A DNA stretch of 64,000 nucleotides from Bacteroidetes bacterium 37-13. GTDB lineage: Bacteria; Bacteroidota; Bacteroidia; Chitinophagales; LD1. The first letter of the stretch is position 1, and every line of letters starts with the position of its first letter. The stretch spans positions 124,001-188,000 of the forward strand of contig MKTC01000040.1 of NCBI GenBank assembly GCA_001897535.1, read 5' to 3'. The position numbers and the translations under genes were made by a program. The notes beneath the pieces are model-generated. The model was not told where the DNA came from. It searched no databases and worked only from the letters and a program-made list of their open reading frames with translations. Below are positions 17,209 through 26,908 of this stretch, one piece after another.

Positions 17209-18765
17209 TTACTTAACTATAGCCATGCGCTGCACAACTTTGTTTCCATCTTTCTCAATTACGCCAAGATAAATACCCTTATTAAGGTTAGAAACATTTA
17301 AGTTGAATGAACTGTTTTCAGCTTGTGTCTGTAGTATAATTCTTCCATCAATACTATAAAGAGTGAAATTTAATTTACCGTTAAAACAGTTGCCTGCATC
17401 AATATGGAATAGTGAGCTGGTAGGATTTGGTGAAATAGTAACTTCGCAATTTTGGTTATTTGTAGGAATGCTATTCGGCAATACAGAACTTTGGTAATAA
17501 CTGCTGTGTTGCAACTCTGCAAGCGTGGCGATGGTTGCTACTGTGGCTTTCACCACACGGCTCATAAAAGTAAAGTTAATAGTAGAAATATCATCGGTTG
17601 TTGTGTGGTAGTTATGATTTCTAAAATTAGCACCATCGGTAATCATTAAAGCCGGAATGTTTTTATCCCAAAAGTGAGCGTGGTCGCTGCGTCTAAAATC
17701 AGGAGAAATAGTTCCTTTACCGGGAAGAGTGAAAGAGATAATTTTTAAATCGGGAACGTATTGCTTGGTAAGCGTATCAAAATCTTTTACAAACCTATCA
17801 GAAGAGTCGGCACCGACACTAATAATAAAATTTCCTCTAAAGCTATCTTGCGCTAATTGGTTGTATTGGTTAGGATAAAGTAAATTGAACCCTGTAGGAA
17901 CTTGCTGTGAATTAACGGCTTCGGTGTAGTAGCCAATCATTTCGAAATTGGCAACGCCCAAGATTTTTTCCCATGTTGGAATTTGCGATTGAGCGTAAAG
18001 GTAACTTCCCCAAGTACCGGAGCCGCCCACCGATTCTTCAAAATCAAAACCAATAAATTTTATTGTTTTCTTAAAGTTGTAAGGAGCTAAAACACGTAGT
18101 GCTTCCCACACGCCAACAGTTCCGCTGCCATTATCATCTGCTCCGGGAGCATCTTCTACACTATCAAAATGTGCATCAATAATGAGCGTTTTTTCTTCGC
18201 TGGCTAAGCCCGCTTTTTTACCAATAATATTTTGCCCTAAATAGTTATCGCGCATAAAATCTTGGCGGTAAGTAGCTAAACCATAAGCTTTATAGCGGTT
18301 TTCAATAGAATCTTTTACCGCCTCTAAGTGAGTTGGATTAGTAATGTGGTTTCTGTTTCCGGTTACAAATTGCAAATCGTTGTGCAGCAAGTTGCTATCT
18401 ACAGCATCTACAATACTTTGTATAGAAGGAACTTGGCGGTCGTCTGCTACAATTTTAAATGCATAGCTGGCCAAATTTGAAATTGTATCTGTGTTCCATG
18501 TAATTTGCTTATTTCCATTGGGTTGAACAGGGTAGCCGATATCTCCACTTACTGTTCCTGCTTTAGAAATAAAGTTTTTCCCGTTATCGTCAGATACTAA
18601 AAAATAAACTTCTACATTGTCATTTTCAGCATCGCTTAAAGTGTAATTTATAGTGGCAGTTGCTCCACTAAAAGAGATGTTTACATTAGAAATTTGCGGT
18701 ACTTGATTTTGTGCAAAAGTGCTTAACGAAATAAGCATTGTTAGAATAGGTAAAATTGATTTCAT
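17209..18765 (-). CDS. Secreted M28-family zinc aminopeptidase with T9SS type A sorting domain
   Basis: The 518-aa protein has a signal peptide (MKSILPILTMLISLSTFAQ) and a fibronectin/Ig-like beta domain at about residues 25-110. A peptidase M28 domain follows, with zinc ligands visible in DAHFDSVEDAPGADDNGSGT (His and Asp), the catalytic or bridging glutamates in GFDFEESVGG, and a later HNYHTTTDDI. The last ~80 residues (VTISPNPTSSLFHID onward) are a T9SS type A sorting domain. It would be delivered to the surface or medium to trim peptides. Monocistronic, same strand as the downstream transketolase gene, 74 bp away. Confidence 0.92.
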   Translation of the reverse strand: MKSILPILTMLISLSTFAQNQVPQISNVNISFSGATATINYTLSDAENDNVEVYFLVSDDNGKNFISKAGTVSGDIGYPVQPNGNKQITWNTDTISNLASYAFKIVADDRQVPSIQSIVDAVDSNLLHNDLQFVTGNRNHITNPTHLEAVKDSIENRYKAYGLATYRQDFMRDNYLGQNIIGKKAGLASEEKTLIIDAHFDSVEDAPGADDNGSGTVGVWEALRVLAPYNFKKTIKFIGFDFEESVGGSGTWGSYLYAQSQIPTWEKILGVANFEMIGYYTEAVNSQQVPTGFNLLYPNQYNQLAQDSFRGNFIISVGADSSDRFVKDFDTLTKQYVPDLKIISFTLPGKGTISPDFRRSDHAHFWDKNIPALMITDGANFRNHNYHTTTDDISTINFTFMSRVVKATVATIATLAELQHSSYYQSSVLPNSIPTNNQNCEVTISPNPTSSLFHIDAGNCFNGKLNFTLYSIDGRIILQTQAENSSFNLNVSNLNKGIYLGVIEKDGNKVVQRMAIVK

Positions 18766-18866
18766 ATTCTGTAGAATTTGTTTTGTATAACTAAGAAAAG
18801 TAAAAGTGGTTTCAAATAAAAATTTGAAGCGAAAAATGTTTTTCTCAAATTTAATGTGTGAACATT

Positions 18867-19874
18867 TTATAGTTTTTCTAAAACGCTACATACTCTCTTT
18901 ATTTCATTTTCTGAAATATCTAAATGAGTAACCATGCGCACTTGAGTAGGAGAAAACGGTTGCACGCGAATATTATTTTGCAAGAGTAATTGCGCAAAGG
19001 TTTGTGAGTTATCAACTTCAAAAATTACAATATTAGTTTGAGTGGGAAGCACTGATTTCACAAGGCTGCAATTTTGTAAAGCAGTTCCTAATTTTTGCGC
19101 ATTCAAATGGTCTTGTTGCAATCGCTCAATGTGATTGTCTAAGGCATAAATACAAGCAGCTGCTAAGTAGCCGCTCTGCCTCATTCCTCCGCCTAATGCT
19201 TTGCGTATTTTTCTACACTTTTTTATGAAATCTTTTTTGCCGGCAAGCAGCGAACCAACTGGTGCGCCTAAGCCTTTTGATATGCAAACAGAAATGCTAT
19301 CGAAGATGCCGTGAAGTACATTTGCATTACTTTGTGTGGTAGTAAGAGCATTAAAAATTCTTGCGCCATCGCAATGCAGCAGCAAGTTGTTTTGTTTGCA
19401 AGCGGCACTAATTTCTTTGAGTGTTTCAATAGGGTAAACTGCTCCACCACCTTTGTTTACGGTGTTTTCCACACACACTAATTTTGTATTGGGATTCCAA
19501 TCAAAATCGGGTAAAATATTTGCTGTAATATCACTTGCTTGCAAAATACCATTTGTGCCATTTGCCAATCGCAAGCTTACGCCAGAAAGCATTGCCCAAG
19601 CTCCGGTTTCGTAGTTGTAAATGTGAGAAAGTTTATCGCAAATTACCTCGTCTAAAGGTTGTGTGTGCGCTTTTATGGCGGTTTGGTTTGCCATGGTTCC
19701 GGAAGGCAAAAAAAGTGCCGCTTCCATTCCAAACATGGCAGCCGTTTTTTCTTCTAATTCACATACGGTTTTATTTTCGCCAAACACATCATCTCCGGCA
19801 TCGGCCGCAAACATTGCTTTTAGCATTTCTGGAGTTGGTTTGGTTAAGGTGTCGCTTCGTAAATCAACTATCAT
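18867..19874 (-). CDS. ltaE: Low-specificity L-threonine aldolase
   Basis: The ORF track extends to 20066, but the family begins at MIVDLRSDTLTKPTPEM, so I place the start at 19872-19874, giving 335 aa. The extra 64 residues are low-complexity and overlap the neighbouring antiporter gene. The PLP-dependent fold type I enzyme shows GDDVFGEN, LFLPSGTMANQ, HCDGARIFNA (Asp contacting PLP) and SVCISKGLGAPVGS with the Schiff-base lysine. It cleaves L-threonine and allo-threonine to glycine and acetaldehyde in the cytoplasm. It lies 88 bp downstream of the antiporter gene on the same strand. Confidence 0.93.
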   Translation of the reverse strand: MIVDLRSDTLTKPTPEMLKAMFAADAGDDVFGENKTVCELEEKTAAMFGMEAALFLPSGTMANQTAIKAHTQPLDEVICDKLSHIYNYETGAWAMLSGVSLRLANGTNGILQASDITANILPDFDWNPNTKLVCVENTVNKGGGAVYPIETLKEISAACKQNNLLLHCDGARIFNALTTTQSNANVLHGIFDSISVCISKGLGAPVGSLLAGKKDFIKKCRKIRKALGGGMRQSGYLAAACIYALDNHIERLQQDHLNAQKLGTALQNCSLVKSVLPTQTNIVIFEVDNSQTFAQLLLQNNIRVQPFSPTQVRMVTHLDISENEIKRVCSVLEKL

Positions 19875-19962
19875 AGTGCTTGTTGTTGTAATTCGGAAAT
19901 AAAAATAAGCCAAAAGAGTAAAGGTGAAAATTGCCTTAAACCCTTTAGTGAGGTAATTAAAC

Positions 19963-22113
19963 TTACTCTTTCTTTTTAAAGATAGAGCCAATGCCTTTTC
20001 CAATCTTTTGAACAGCTTCAATACCTTTTGAAAGTGGCTCTCCTGAAATATCGCTGAAGCGTTCAATCTCTACCACATCAAGATTTTGGTGTGGGTAAAC
20101 AATAATCCTATTATTTGTAGTGAAGTGTTTTGCGAGTTTTGAAGGCATATTTTCTAATTGCGATATATAAGAGGTGGATCCCTTTCTAGCAGAAGCCAAT
20201 ACGATTAAATCATCTTTTTGTATATCTTTTGAAATAATTAAAAAATCTTCCCATTCGGTAAGTATTTGTGTGCGAAGAGTGGCGGAAAGCTTAGCATTTT
20301 CAAACAAAAATTCTACAGCTTTTTGTGTTGCTTCATTACAATATAGTTGAATTGAAGCGCTTAGTTCTTGCGCGAGTTGTGCAACTTTGGTAAGCCATAA
20401 GCTAAACCCGTTTTCGTGTTCTGCCAAAGGTGGAATGGCTATTAAAATTCGCTTGGTTAGTGGCAGTGGTTGTGCAAAATGGCAAACAAATAAGGTTTTG
20501 TCGGTATTATTCAAAATACTATCAAATTTTTCACCCATTAGTTTATCAATAAAATCGGAACGGCTAGGCCAGCCGATTACAATAATATCTGCCATCACTT
20601 CTCGCGAAATTCGGCTTATGCCGCTTGCTGCATTATAGTCAATAGTTGTAATTACATTTACCTTAGTTTCTGAAGCTGAGGCTTGTTTTGTAAACTCTTC
20701 TAATTTGGCACGTGCTTTAAGGATATTTGTTTCTGCATCATTATCATTAGAAACCACAGAGAGAACAGAAATTGGGGTGGTAGATTTTTTTTCTTTTATT
20801 AAAGTAACAAACTCTAATGTTTTTTCGATATTTAAAAAGTTGGCAATAGGCAAAAGGATATTTTCGTTTTTTCTATTGTTGGCTTGCAAAAGTTCTGTGG
20901 GTAAACCATCAGATTCAACAATAATTTTTTTTGCGGCTTGTTCAGTAGCAAATGAAGCAACAATGCAAGTAATCAATATAAGTACTATGGTTCCGTTTAA
21001 AATGTTTTCATCTAATATTTTTGCTTCATAGCCAACCAAAATCACTGCAAGTGTGGCAGCCGCGTGTGCACTGCTTAATCCAAAAATTAGCTGCCTTTGT
21101 GCTTTAGAATATTTAAAAACAATTTGGGTAAAAAATGCAGCTAACCATTTGCCAAAGATGGCAACAGTAGTCAGAGCGCCCGCGATAATAAGTGCAGTTG
21201 GCCCTTGTGCAAGAACACTCACATTCACAATCATACCTACGCTGATTAGAAAAAAAGGTATAAAAAGTGAATTGCCAATAAATTCTATGCGGTTCATTAA
21301 GGCAGAAGATTGCGGTATGAGTTTGTTTAGTGCTAAACCTGCAACGAAAGCTCCAATTATTGGTTCTATTCCTGCTACTTCTGCTAAAAATGCTGCAAAG
21401 AAAACAACTGAAAGTACAAAGATATAATGTGAGTGTTTTTCACTTTCTAATTTCTTAAAAAACCATTGTGCAATACGAGGTATTATCAAAAACATAATTG
21501 CCGAAAACACAAGTAGAGAAATTCCGAGCCGTATCCAAAATTCCTGCGTTAAATTACCTTGGCTTTTGCCAATTATTACCGCCAAGATAATCAGTACTGC
21601 CGTGTCGGTTAGTATTGTGCCTCCAACTGTTACGGCAACCGCTTGGTTTTTAGAAACACCTAACTTGCTTACAATAGGATAGGCAACCAAAGTATGTGTT
21701 GCAAACATACTTGCAGTAAGAAAGCTTGCATCAAAATCGAAGCCTAAAAGATAATAACAAACGGGAAAACCGACACTTAAGGGAATTGCAAAAGTGAAGA
21801 GTCCAAATAGTAAACTTTTGTTGCGGTTTACTTTAAATTCATTCATGTCTAATTCTAAACCGGCAATGAACATGATGTAAAGCAAACCGATAGTGGAGAA
21901 TAGATTGATGGCGGAGTTTTTTTCTAAGATGTTTAAACCGTGCGGACCGATAATTACACCTGCAATAATTAAGCCGATAATGCCCGGTATGTTTAATTTT
22001 CTAAGCAGTATTGGCGATAGAAGAATTATGAATAATATAAGTGAAAAAATGAGTACAGGATTTTGCAATGGAAGAGCAAATTCATGTGTAATATGTTCAA
22101 TGAAATCGGTCAT
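19963..22113 (-). CDS. Kef/CPA2-type cation:proton antiporter with C-terminal USP-like domain
   Basis: The 716-aa protein has about 12 transmembrane helices in residues 1-385 (LNIPGIIGLIIAGVIIGPHG; GLLYIMFIAGLELDM), typical of the Na+/H+ exchanger fold. The tail of about 300 residues looks like tandem universal-stress-protein domains (ISREVMADIIVIGWPSRSD; DLIVLASARKGS) rather than the RCK/TrkA-N domain of KefB/C. It probably exchanges K+ or Na+ for protons, with nucleotide-dependent control by the tail. The exact ion is unknown. Confidence 0.9.
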   Translation of the reverse strand: MTDFIEHITHEFALPLQNPVLIFSLILFIILLSPILLRKLNIPGIIGLIIAGVIIGPHGLNILEKNSAINLFSTIGLLYIMFIAGLELDMNEFKVNRNKSLLFGLFTFAIPLSVGFPVCYYLLGFDFDASFLTASMFATHTLVAYPIVSKLGVSKNQAVAVTVGGTILTDTAVLIILAVIIGKSQGNLTQEFWIRLGISLLVFSAIMFLIIPRIAQWFFKKLESEKHSHYIFVLSVVFFAAFLAEVAGIEPIIGAFVAGLALNKLIPQSSALMNRIEFIGNSLFIPFFLISVGMIVNVSVLAQGPTALIIAGALTTVAIFGKWLAAFFTQIVFKYSKAQRQLIFGLSSAHAAATLAVILVGYEAKILDENILNGTIVLILITCIVASFATEQAAKKIIVESDGLPTELLQANNRKNENILLPIANFLNIEKTLEFVTLIKEKKSTTPISVLSVVSNDNDAETNILKARAKLEEFTKQASASETKVNVITTIDYNAASGISRISREVMADIIVIGWPSRSDFIDKLMGEKFDSILNNTDKTLFVCHFAQPLPLTKRILIAIPPLAEHENGFSLWLTKVAQLAQELSASIQLYCNEATQKAVEFLFENAKLSATLRTQILTEWEDFLIISKDIQKDDLIVLASARKGSTSYISQLENMPSKLAKHFTTNNRIIVYPHQNLDVVEIERFSDISGEPLSKGIEAVQKIGKGIGSIFKKKE

Positions 22114-22260
22114 TTGTTTTTAGTTGGTTTTAGTGTGCTATTTCTTGAAAAATGAAGCAACACTTTATTTGCGAAATAGCTATTCGCTTAAAATAACTGA
22201 AAACAAAATTAAAAGAAAATGGGAAAAAATCAGTAGAAGTTAATAGCCACGCAAATTAAC

Positions 22261-23226
22261 TTATTGCAGAAATTTGCTTTTGAGCAAAGCTGCACACACA
22301 TCTACGTCTAAAGGATTGGCTGCTGCTCCGGCTCCCATTTCGCTTCCGGCATACCATTTTATTTTGTCTTTGGCGCGCAGTGGCGGATAAAATTCTATGT
22401 GAAAAGAATAGTAGCTTGCACAGTCTTTAAACTTTGGTGTGTTCACAGGACTTTGGTGAATACACATCATGTAAGGAAATTTTCGGTCGTAAATTTTATC
22501 GAAAGCTGCTACTAATTTTTTGAGCATTTCAGCTAAATCTTTTTTCTCTGCCAAAGTAAATTCTGTAAAGTTTTGCTTTAAGTTTTTGCTCACAATAAAT
22601 ACTCCAAAAGGATAATCTGTAAAGTATGGAATGTAGCACAGAAAAGATTTGTTTTCTGCTATAATTCGTTTCTTGTATTGCTTCTCGGCAGCATTCATAT
22701 CGGCAAACAAATTGCTGCCGTTTTGCTTAAAATAATTCTTGCAATTGGTGAGCTCGGTTTCAATTTTTTGTGGTAGCCAACTGTAAGCATATAGTTGCCC
22801 ATGTGGATGATGAATAGTTACGCCAACTTCCTCTCCTCTGTTTTCAAATTCAAAAATGTATTTTATACGTTTATTCTTACTCAATTCACGATAGCGCTCT
22901 GTCCATAATTCCACTAATTTAAGCACATGCTCATCGCTTAAATGGTAAAGTTCTTTAGCAGGATTATCGGTGTATAAAATTACTTCACATTTGCCATAAG
23001 CAGCTTTGTTTTTAAAGAAAGAACTTGCCTCTTCTTTTATCTCGTTTGGTGCTAAACATAAAGTCGGGAAATCGTTTTCATAAGCCAATACATCGTAGCT
23101 TGCAGGGAGCTTGCCTTGCCCTGGCGCAAATGGATTATAGTTAGTGGGCAAGTGTGGACGGTTTTGGCGGTTTGTAGCAACCATTGTCCAAGTATTTATG
23201 AGTGGATTCCAACGAAGTTCCGGCAT
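22261..23226 (-). CDS. galT: Galactose-1-phosphate uridylyltransferase
   Basis: The 321-aa protein belongs to the HIT superfamily. The catalytic motif HHPHGQLYAYSW contains the nucleophilic His of HPHxQ, and the N-terminus carries the substrate motif NTWTMVATNRQNRPHLP. The second half has SPVNTPKFKDCASYYSFHIEFYPPLR, which matches the family's C-terminal domain. It transfers UMP between UDP-glucose and galactose-1-phosphate in the Leloir pathway. It is a little shorter than the E. coli enzyme. No galK or galE lies in the window. Confidence 0.93.
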   Translation of the reverse strand: MPELRWNPLINTWTMVATNRQNRPHLPTNYNPFAPGQGKLPASYDVLAYENDFPTLCLAPNEIKEEASSFFKNKAAYGKCEVILYTDNPAKELYHLSDEHVLKLVELWTERYRELSKNKRIKYIFEFENRGEEVGVTIHHPHGQLYAYSWLPQKIETELTNCKNYFKQNGSNLFADMNAAEKQYKKRIIAENKSFLCYIPYFTDYPFGVFIVSKNLKQNFTEFTLAEKKDLAEMLKKLVAAFDKIYDRKFPYMMCIHQSPVNTPKFKDCASYYSFHIEFYPPLRAKDKIKWYAGSEMGAGAAANPLDVDVCAALLKSKFLQ

Positions 23227-23288
23227 TGATATATATGAATTTAGTGAATGAACTTTTATTGAAAAGTAAGGTGTTGCGGCATTATATT

Positions 23289-24506
23289 CTATTTGAAGTT
23301 TTTGCTTATTGCTTCAGATGCAACCCATGCTGTGGACCAAGCTGCTTGAAAGTTAAAGCCTCCGGTAATTGCATCAATATCTAATACTTCACCTGCAAAA
23401 TAAAGATTGGGAAACTGTTTTGCTTGCATAGTTTTAAAATCAATTTGTTTTAAACTTACACCTCCGGCAGTTACAAATTCATCTTTAAAAGTACTTTTAC
23501 CGGTAATCTGAAATTTAGCAACAGCAATACTTTCACTTATTTTAATCAAATCTTTTTTGCTTAAATCAGCCCATTTTTTCTCTTGAATTTCGAGTGGAAT
23601 TATTTGCTGCCAGAGCCTTTCTGGAATATCAAAAAACGAATGTGTGCTTATTTGTTTTTTAGGATTATTGGTTTTGAAATTTTCTAATTGTTGCTGTACT
23701 TCATTTAAGCCCAAGCCGGAAAAATCTATCACAATTTCAAATTTGTAACCACATTCATTTAGTTTTCTTGCGCCCCAAGCAGAGAGCCGCAAAATGGCAG
23801 GTCCGCTTAATCCCCAATGCGTAATAAGCATTGGTCCGGTTTCTTTTAGTTTTAAATTTTTTATCTCAACTGAAGCGGTTTTTAAAGAAACTCCCGCAAG
23901 GTTTCTTAGCCGTTCATCTTTGGTGTTGAAAGTAAAAAGCGAAGGCACTGAAGGCACAATATCACAGCCAATTTCGTTTAATATTTGCCAAGGTTTCACA
24001 GCGCTGCCGGTACATATTACAACAGCATCAGCAGAAATATTTTTATTGTTTCCGCTTGTTATTTTCCAAGTTTTGTCTGCTTCGTTAAAGTGTAGTCTTT
24101 CTATTCCGTCATGTAGTTGAACTTCAATGCCTGATTGTGTTGCAGCGTGTAAAAAACAATTTACAATAGTTTCGGAGTTATCACTTACAGGAAACATTCT
24201 ACCGTCTTTTTCCCGTTTTAGTTTTACTCCTTTTTTTTCAAACCATTGTATGGTGTTTGTTGGGCTAAATTGCATGAAAACGCTAAGCAATTCGCGCTCT
24301 CCACGCGGATAAAATTTTACTAACTGCTTAGGTTCAAAACAAGCATGCGTAACGTTGCATCTTCCTCCTCCGCTTATGCGTACTTTTTCTAAAAGTTTTG
24401 ACGATTTTTCAAGAATAATTACACGAGCCTTTGGGAGCTTTTCTGCAATATTTATTGCCGCAAAAAAACCTGCTGCACCGCCTCCTGCAATTACTATGGT
24501 TTTCAA
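23289..24506 (-). CDS. HI0933/YhiN-family FAD-dependent oxidoreductase
   Basis: The 405-aa flavoprotein begins with a dinucleotide-binding motif (IAGGGAAGFFAAINIAE) and ends with the second FAD motif (NLYFAGEVLDIDAITGGFNFQAAWSTAW), both hallmarks of the family. KVRISGGGRCNVTHAC is the conserved family segment near residue 45. The physiological reaction of these proteins is not settled. The start codon is only 2 bp past the gldA stop, so it is translated from the same transcript as gldA. Confidence 0.92.
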   Translation of the reverse strand: MKTIVIAGGGAAGFFAAINIAEKLPKARVIILEKSSKLLEKVRISGGGRCNVTHACFEPKQLVKFYPRGERELLSVFMQFSPTNTIQWFEKKGVKLKREKDGRMFPVSDNSETIVNCFLHAATQSGIEVQLHDGIERLHFNEADKTWKITSGNNKNISADAVVICTGSAVKPWQILNEIGCDIVPSVPSLFTFNTKDERLRNLAGVSLKTASVEIKNLKLKETGPMLITHWGLSGPAILRLSAWGARKLNECGYKFEIVIDFSGLGLNEVQQQLENFKTNNPKKQISTHSFFDIPERLWQQIIPLEIQEKKWADLSKKDLIKISESIAVAKFQITGKSTFKDEFVTAGGVSLKQIDFKTMQAKQFPNLYFAGEVLDIDAITGGFNFQAAWSTAWVASEAISKNFK

Positions 24507-24508
24507 AA

Positions 24509-25414
24509 TTATTTTCCGGTTAGTTGTTTAAATACTTCTTCGAGTGAATATTTTTCGCGCTGCAAACCGAGCATGGTAAGTTGGTTTTGCTTGGCAAATT
24601 CAAACACCGATTCGCGAATATCTTCTTTGCCTGTAGCGGTTAATTGCCAAGTATTTCCTTGCTGTTGAGCCAATTTTACACCTTTTATTTTTAGCAACAA
24701 TTCTCGGTGAACCGATTGTTTAAACTCTACCGATACTACCATTTCGTTGTTCAAGCGCGATTGCAATTCTGCGGCAGTATCGTCTGCAACAATTTTCCCG
24801 CGATTGATAATAATTACACGATCGGCAACCGCTTGCACTTCTTGCATAATATGCGAAGAAAAAATTACGGTTTTGTCTTTGCCTAATTGCTTAATCAGCG
24901 AGCGAATTTCTATCAATTGATTTGGGTCTAAGCCGCTAGTAGGCTCATCTAAAATAAGCACTTCCGGGTTGTGAAGCATCGCTTGCGCCAAACCAACTCT
25001 TTGTTTGTAGCCTTTAGAAAGTTGCCCAATTTTTTTCTTCTGCTCCACGCTTAATCCGGTTATGCCAATCATTTCTGCAATTCGCTTTTGCGGGTTGGGA
25101 ATTTGGTAAAGCGAAGCACAAAATTCAAGGTATTCTTTCACATACATTTCAGGATAAAGTGGGTTGCTTTCGGGCAAGTAGCCGATGTGCTTTTTTAGTT
25201 CCACATTTTCTTCGGAAACGCTAATGCCGTTTACGGTAACAGTTCCTGATGATTGTGGCAAAAAGCCGGTGATAATTTTCATGGTAGTGCTTTTTCCTGC
25301 ACCGTTTGGACCTAAAAACCCTAACACTTCACCCTTTTTTACTTCAAACGAAATGGAATTTACGGCTTTTTGTTCACCGTATATTTTGGTTAAATCTTTT
25401 ACCGTTACCGACAT
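24509..25414 (-). CDS. gldA: Gliding-motility-associated ABC transporter ATP-binding protein GldA
   Basis: The 301-aa ATPase has Walker A (GFLGPNGAGKSTT), the Q-loop, the ABC signature region (LSKGYKQRVGLAQAM), Walker B (EVLILDEPTSGLDPNQ) and an H-loop (SSHIMQEV). The C-terminal extension (LGLQREKYSLEEVFKQLTGK) is that of GldA-type proteins. In gliding Bacteroidota GldA works with the membrane subunits GldF and GldG, which are not in this window. First gene of a pair with the HI0933-type flavoprotein. Confidence 0.88.
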   Translation of the reverse strand: MSVTVKDLTKIYGEQKAVNSISFEVKKGEVLGFLGPNGAGKSTTMKIITGFLPQSSGTVTVNGISVSEENVELKKHIGYLPESNPLYPEMYVKEYLEFCASLYQIPNPQKRIAEMIGITGLSVEQKKKIGQLSKGYKQRVGLAQAMLHNPEVLILDEPTSGLDPNQLIEIRSLIKQLGKDKTVIFSSHIMQEVQAVADRVIIINRGKIVADDTAAELQSRLNNEMVVSVEFKQSVHRELLLKIKGVKLAQQQGNTWQLTATGKEDIRESVFEFAKQNQLTMLGLQREKYSLEEVFKQLTGK

Positions 25415-25523
25415 ATTGCTTTTTACTTTCGCTGCAAACCTATTGAATATTCCTTGAAAATTTTTCGATGCAACTTGCGTTTTAAAATAATCGTCTTTAT
25501 TTTTAGAACCTTAATTGTTTGGT

Positions 25524-26090
25524 ATGGGAACAACAGAAATATTGCCAGATTACGACATAATAGATGGCTGCATTCGCGGAGAACGCAAGTATCAAAAAGC
25601 TTTGTACGATAAATTTTCCGGCAAAATGTTTGCTGTTTGCCTTCGCTATTCTGCCGATGCCAACAAAGCCGAAGATATGATGCAAGATGGTTTCATAAAA
25701 GTTTTTAGAAACATTGAAAAATTTCGCAGAGAAGGCTCTTTTGAAGGTTGGATTCGTAGAATATTTGTGAATTCTTGCATTGAAAATCTTCGTAAAAAAA
25801 CAACGCTTTATGCTATTCAAGAAACTACAATTGCTAGTGTAGAATATAATGAAACCAATGCTTTTGAAAACTTGAAAGCTGATGATTTATTGAAAATGAT
25901 AAGTGAACTTGCAACCGGCTATAGAACTGTTTTTAACCTTTATGCTATTGAAGGCTATTCGCACAAAGAGATTGGCGAAATGCTAAATATTTCTGAAGGA
26001 ACATCGAAATCGCAGTTGGCAAGAGCACGATATTTATTACAGCAAAAATTGGCCGAAACTTCTAAAACCCTGTTAAGTGTGGCGAAGTAA
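25524..26090 (+). CDS. ECF-subfamily RNA polymerase sigma factor
   Basis: I take the ATG at 25524 (188 aa); the ORF track starts nine bases earlier at a TTG. Region 2 spans about residues 20-90 (YSADANKAEDMMQDGFIKVFRNI, then GWIRRIFVNSCIENLRKK). Region 4 spans about 125-175 (GYRTVFNLYAIEGYSHKEIGEMLNISEGTSKSQLARAR). There is no region 3, so it is an extracytoplasmic-function sigma factor. It is followed 59 bp later by a membrane protein likely to be its anti-sigma factor. It is divergent from gldA. Confidence 0.93.
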   Translation: MGTTEILPDYDIIDGCIRGERKYQKALYDKFSGKMFAVCLRYSADANKAEDMMQDGFIKVFRNIEKFRREGSFEGWIRRIFVNSCIENLRKKTTLYAIQETTIASVEYNETNAFENLKADDLLKMISELATGYRTVFNLYAIEGYSHKEIGEMLNISEGTSKSQLARARYLLQQKLAETSKTLLSVAK

Positions 26091-26149
26091 TGCAACTTTA
26101 TTTTAACAAATACGTCTAAATTTATAGTGAAGAAAAAGTGAAAATAGTT

Positions 26150-26797
26150 ATGGAAAACAATTTTGATAAACACATAAAAGCCAAACTGGAACGTGCAGAA
26201 GTACGCTCTCCAGATGAACTTTGGCTAAAATTAGAAGGCAAGTTAGATGCTTTCGAAAAGCCGATTGAAGTGGAAAAATCTGTTGCTAAGTTATTTTTAA
26301 AGTATGGTGTGGCAGCCGCAGTAGTTGGCTTGTTTGCAACCTTGTCTTTTATGTTTTTGAATAACTCCGAGCATAAAACAGTTGCTGTTCAAACCAAATT
26401 GCCTACACAGAAAACAGAAATCAATTTGGGTGGAGAAATAAAACCTGCTGTGAATGTAATAACTGTTGCAACAGTGAAGCCGGAAGTAAAACCAAAAACT
26501 AAATTGGTTAAAAAGCATATAGAAAATGTGGAGCTGGAAGCAAAACCTGAATTGTTGCTTGCCGAGAGTAGCGACTTAAAAGCAGACTTAGAAAGCGCAC
26601 AAATTCCAGTTTATGCCTTAAAGTTATCAACCAAGAAATTTTCGCCTTCGCTAAATGACAAAATCACCATTATATCCGGTGAGCCTAAAAATGTGGAGAT
26701 AAATGAAGCCCTTAACAAAAAGCAGATAAATATTTATGAGCGCTTGCAACTGTTGCAAAGCAATAAACATCATAATAAAAGTTCCTTGTTGGAATAA
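26150..26797 (+). CDS. Probable anti-sigma factor, single-pass membrane protein
   Basis: Start taken at ATG 26150 (215 aa; a GTG 12 bases upstream is possible). About 50 charged cytoplasmic residues (DKHIKAKLERAEVRSPDELWLKLEGKL) lead to one transmembrane helix (VAAAVVGLFATLSFMFL, about residues 65-82). A Lys/Glu/Val-rich periplasmic part of about 130 residues follows. The order of an ECF sigma gene and then a single-pass protein is the usual sigma/anti-sigma arrangement in Bacteroidota. No zinc-binding HxxxCxxC motif is present. Confidence 0.65.
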   Translation: MENNFDKHIKAKLERAEVRSPDELWLKLEGKLDAFEKPIEVEKSVAKLFLKYGVAAAVVGLFATLSFMFLNNSEHKTVAVQTKLPTQKTEINLGGEIKPAVNVITVATVKPEVKPKTKLVKKHIENVELEAKPELLLAESSDLKADLESAQIPVYALKLSTKKFSPSLNDKITIISGEPKNVEINEALNKKQINIYERLQLLQSNKHHNKSSLLE

Positions 26798-26831
26798 AGT
26801 TTTGTTTGCTCTTGGATTTTTTTTTGAAGAT

Positions 26832-26862
26832 AAGTCCTGTTTTCACCGAGCAGGACTTTTTT
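26832..26862 (+). terminator. Rho-independent terminator after the sigma/anti-sigma pair
   Basis: aagtcctg pairs with caggactt around an 11-nt loop and is followed by a T run (ttttttatttt). It lies 35 bp after the anti-sigma stop. Confidence 0.85.
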
Positions 26863-26908
26863 ATTTTAATCCATATTTTGCAATAGATATTCTTCTATGA
26901 AATAGGGA

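Noticed and set aside
19875-20066. Extra 64 N-terminal residues of the threonine aldolase ORF
   Set aside because: The family begins at MIVDLRSD. The extension is partly antiporter 3' sequence in another frame.
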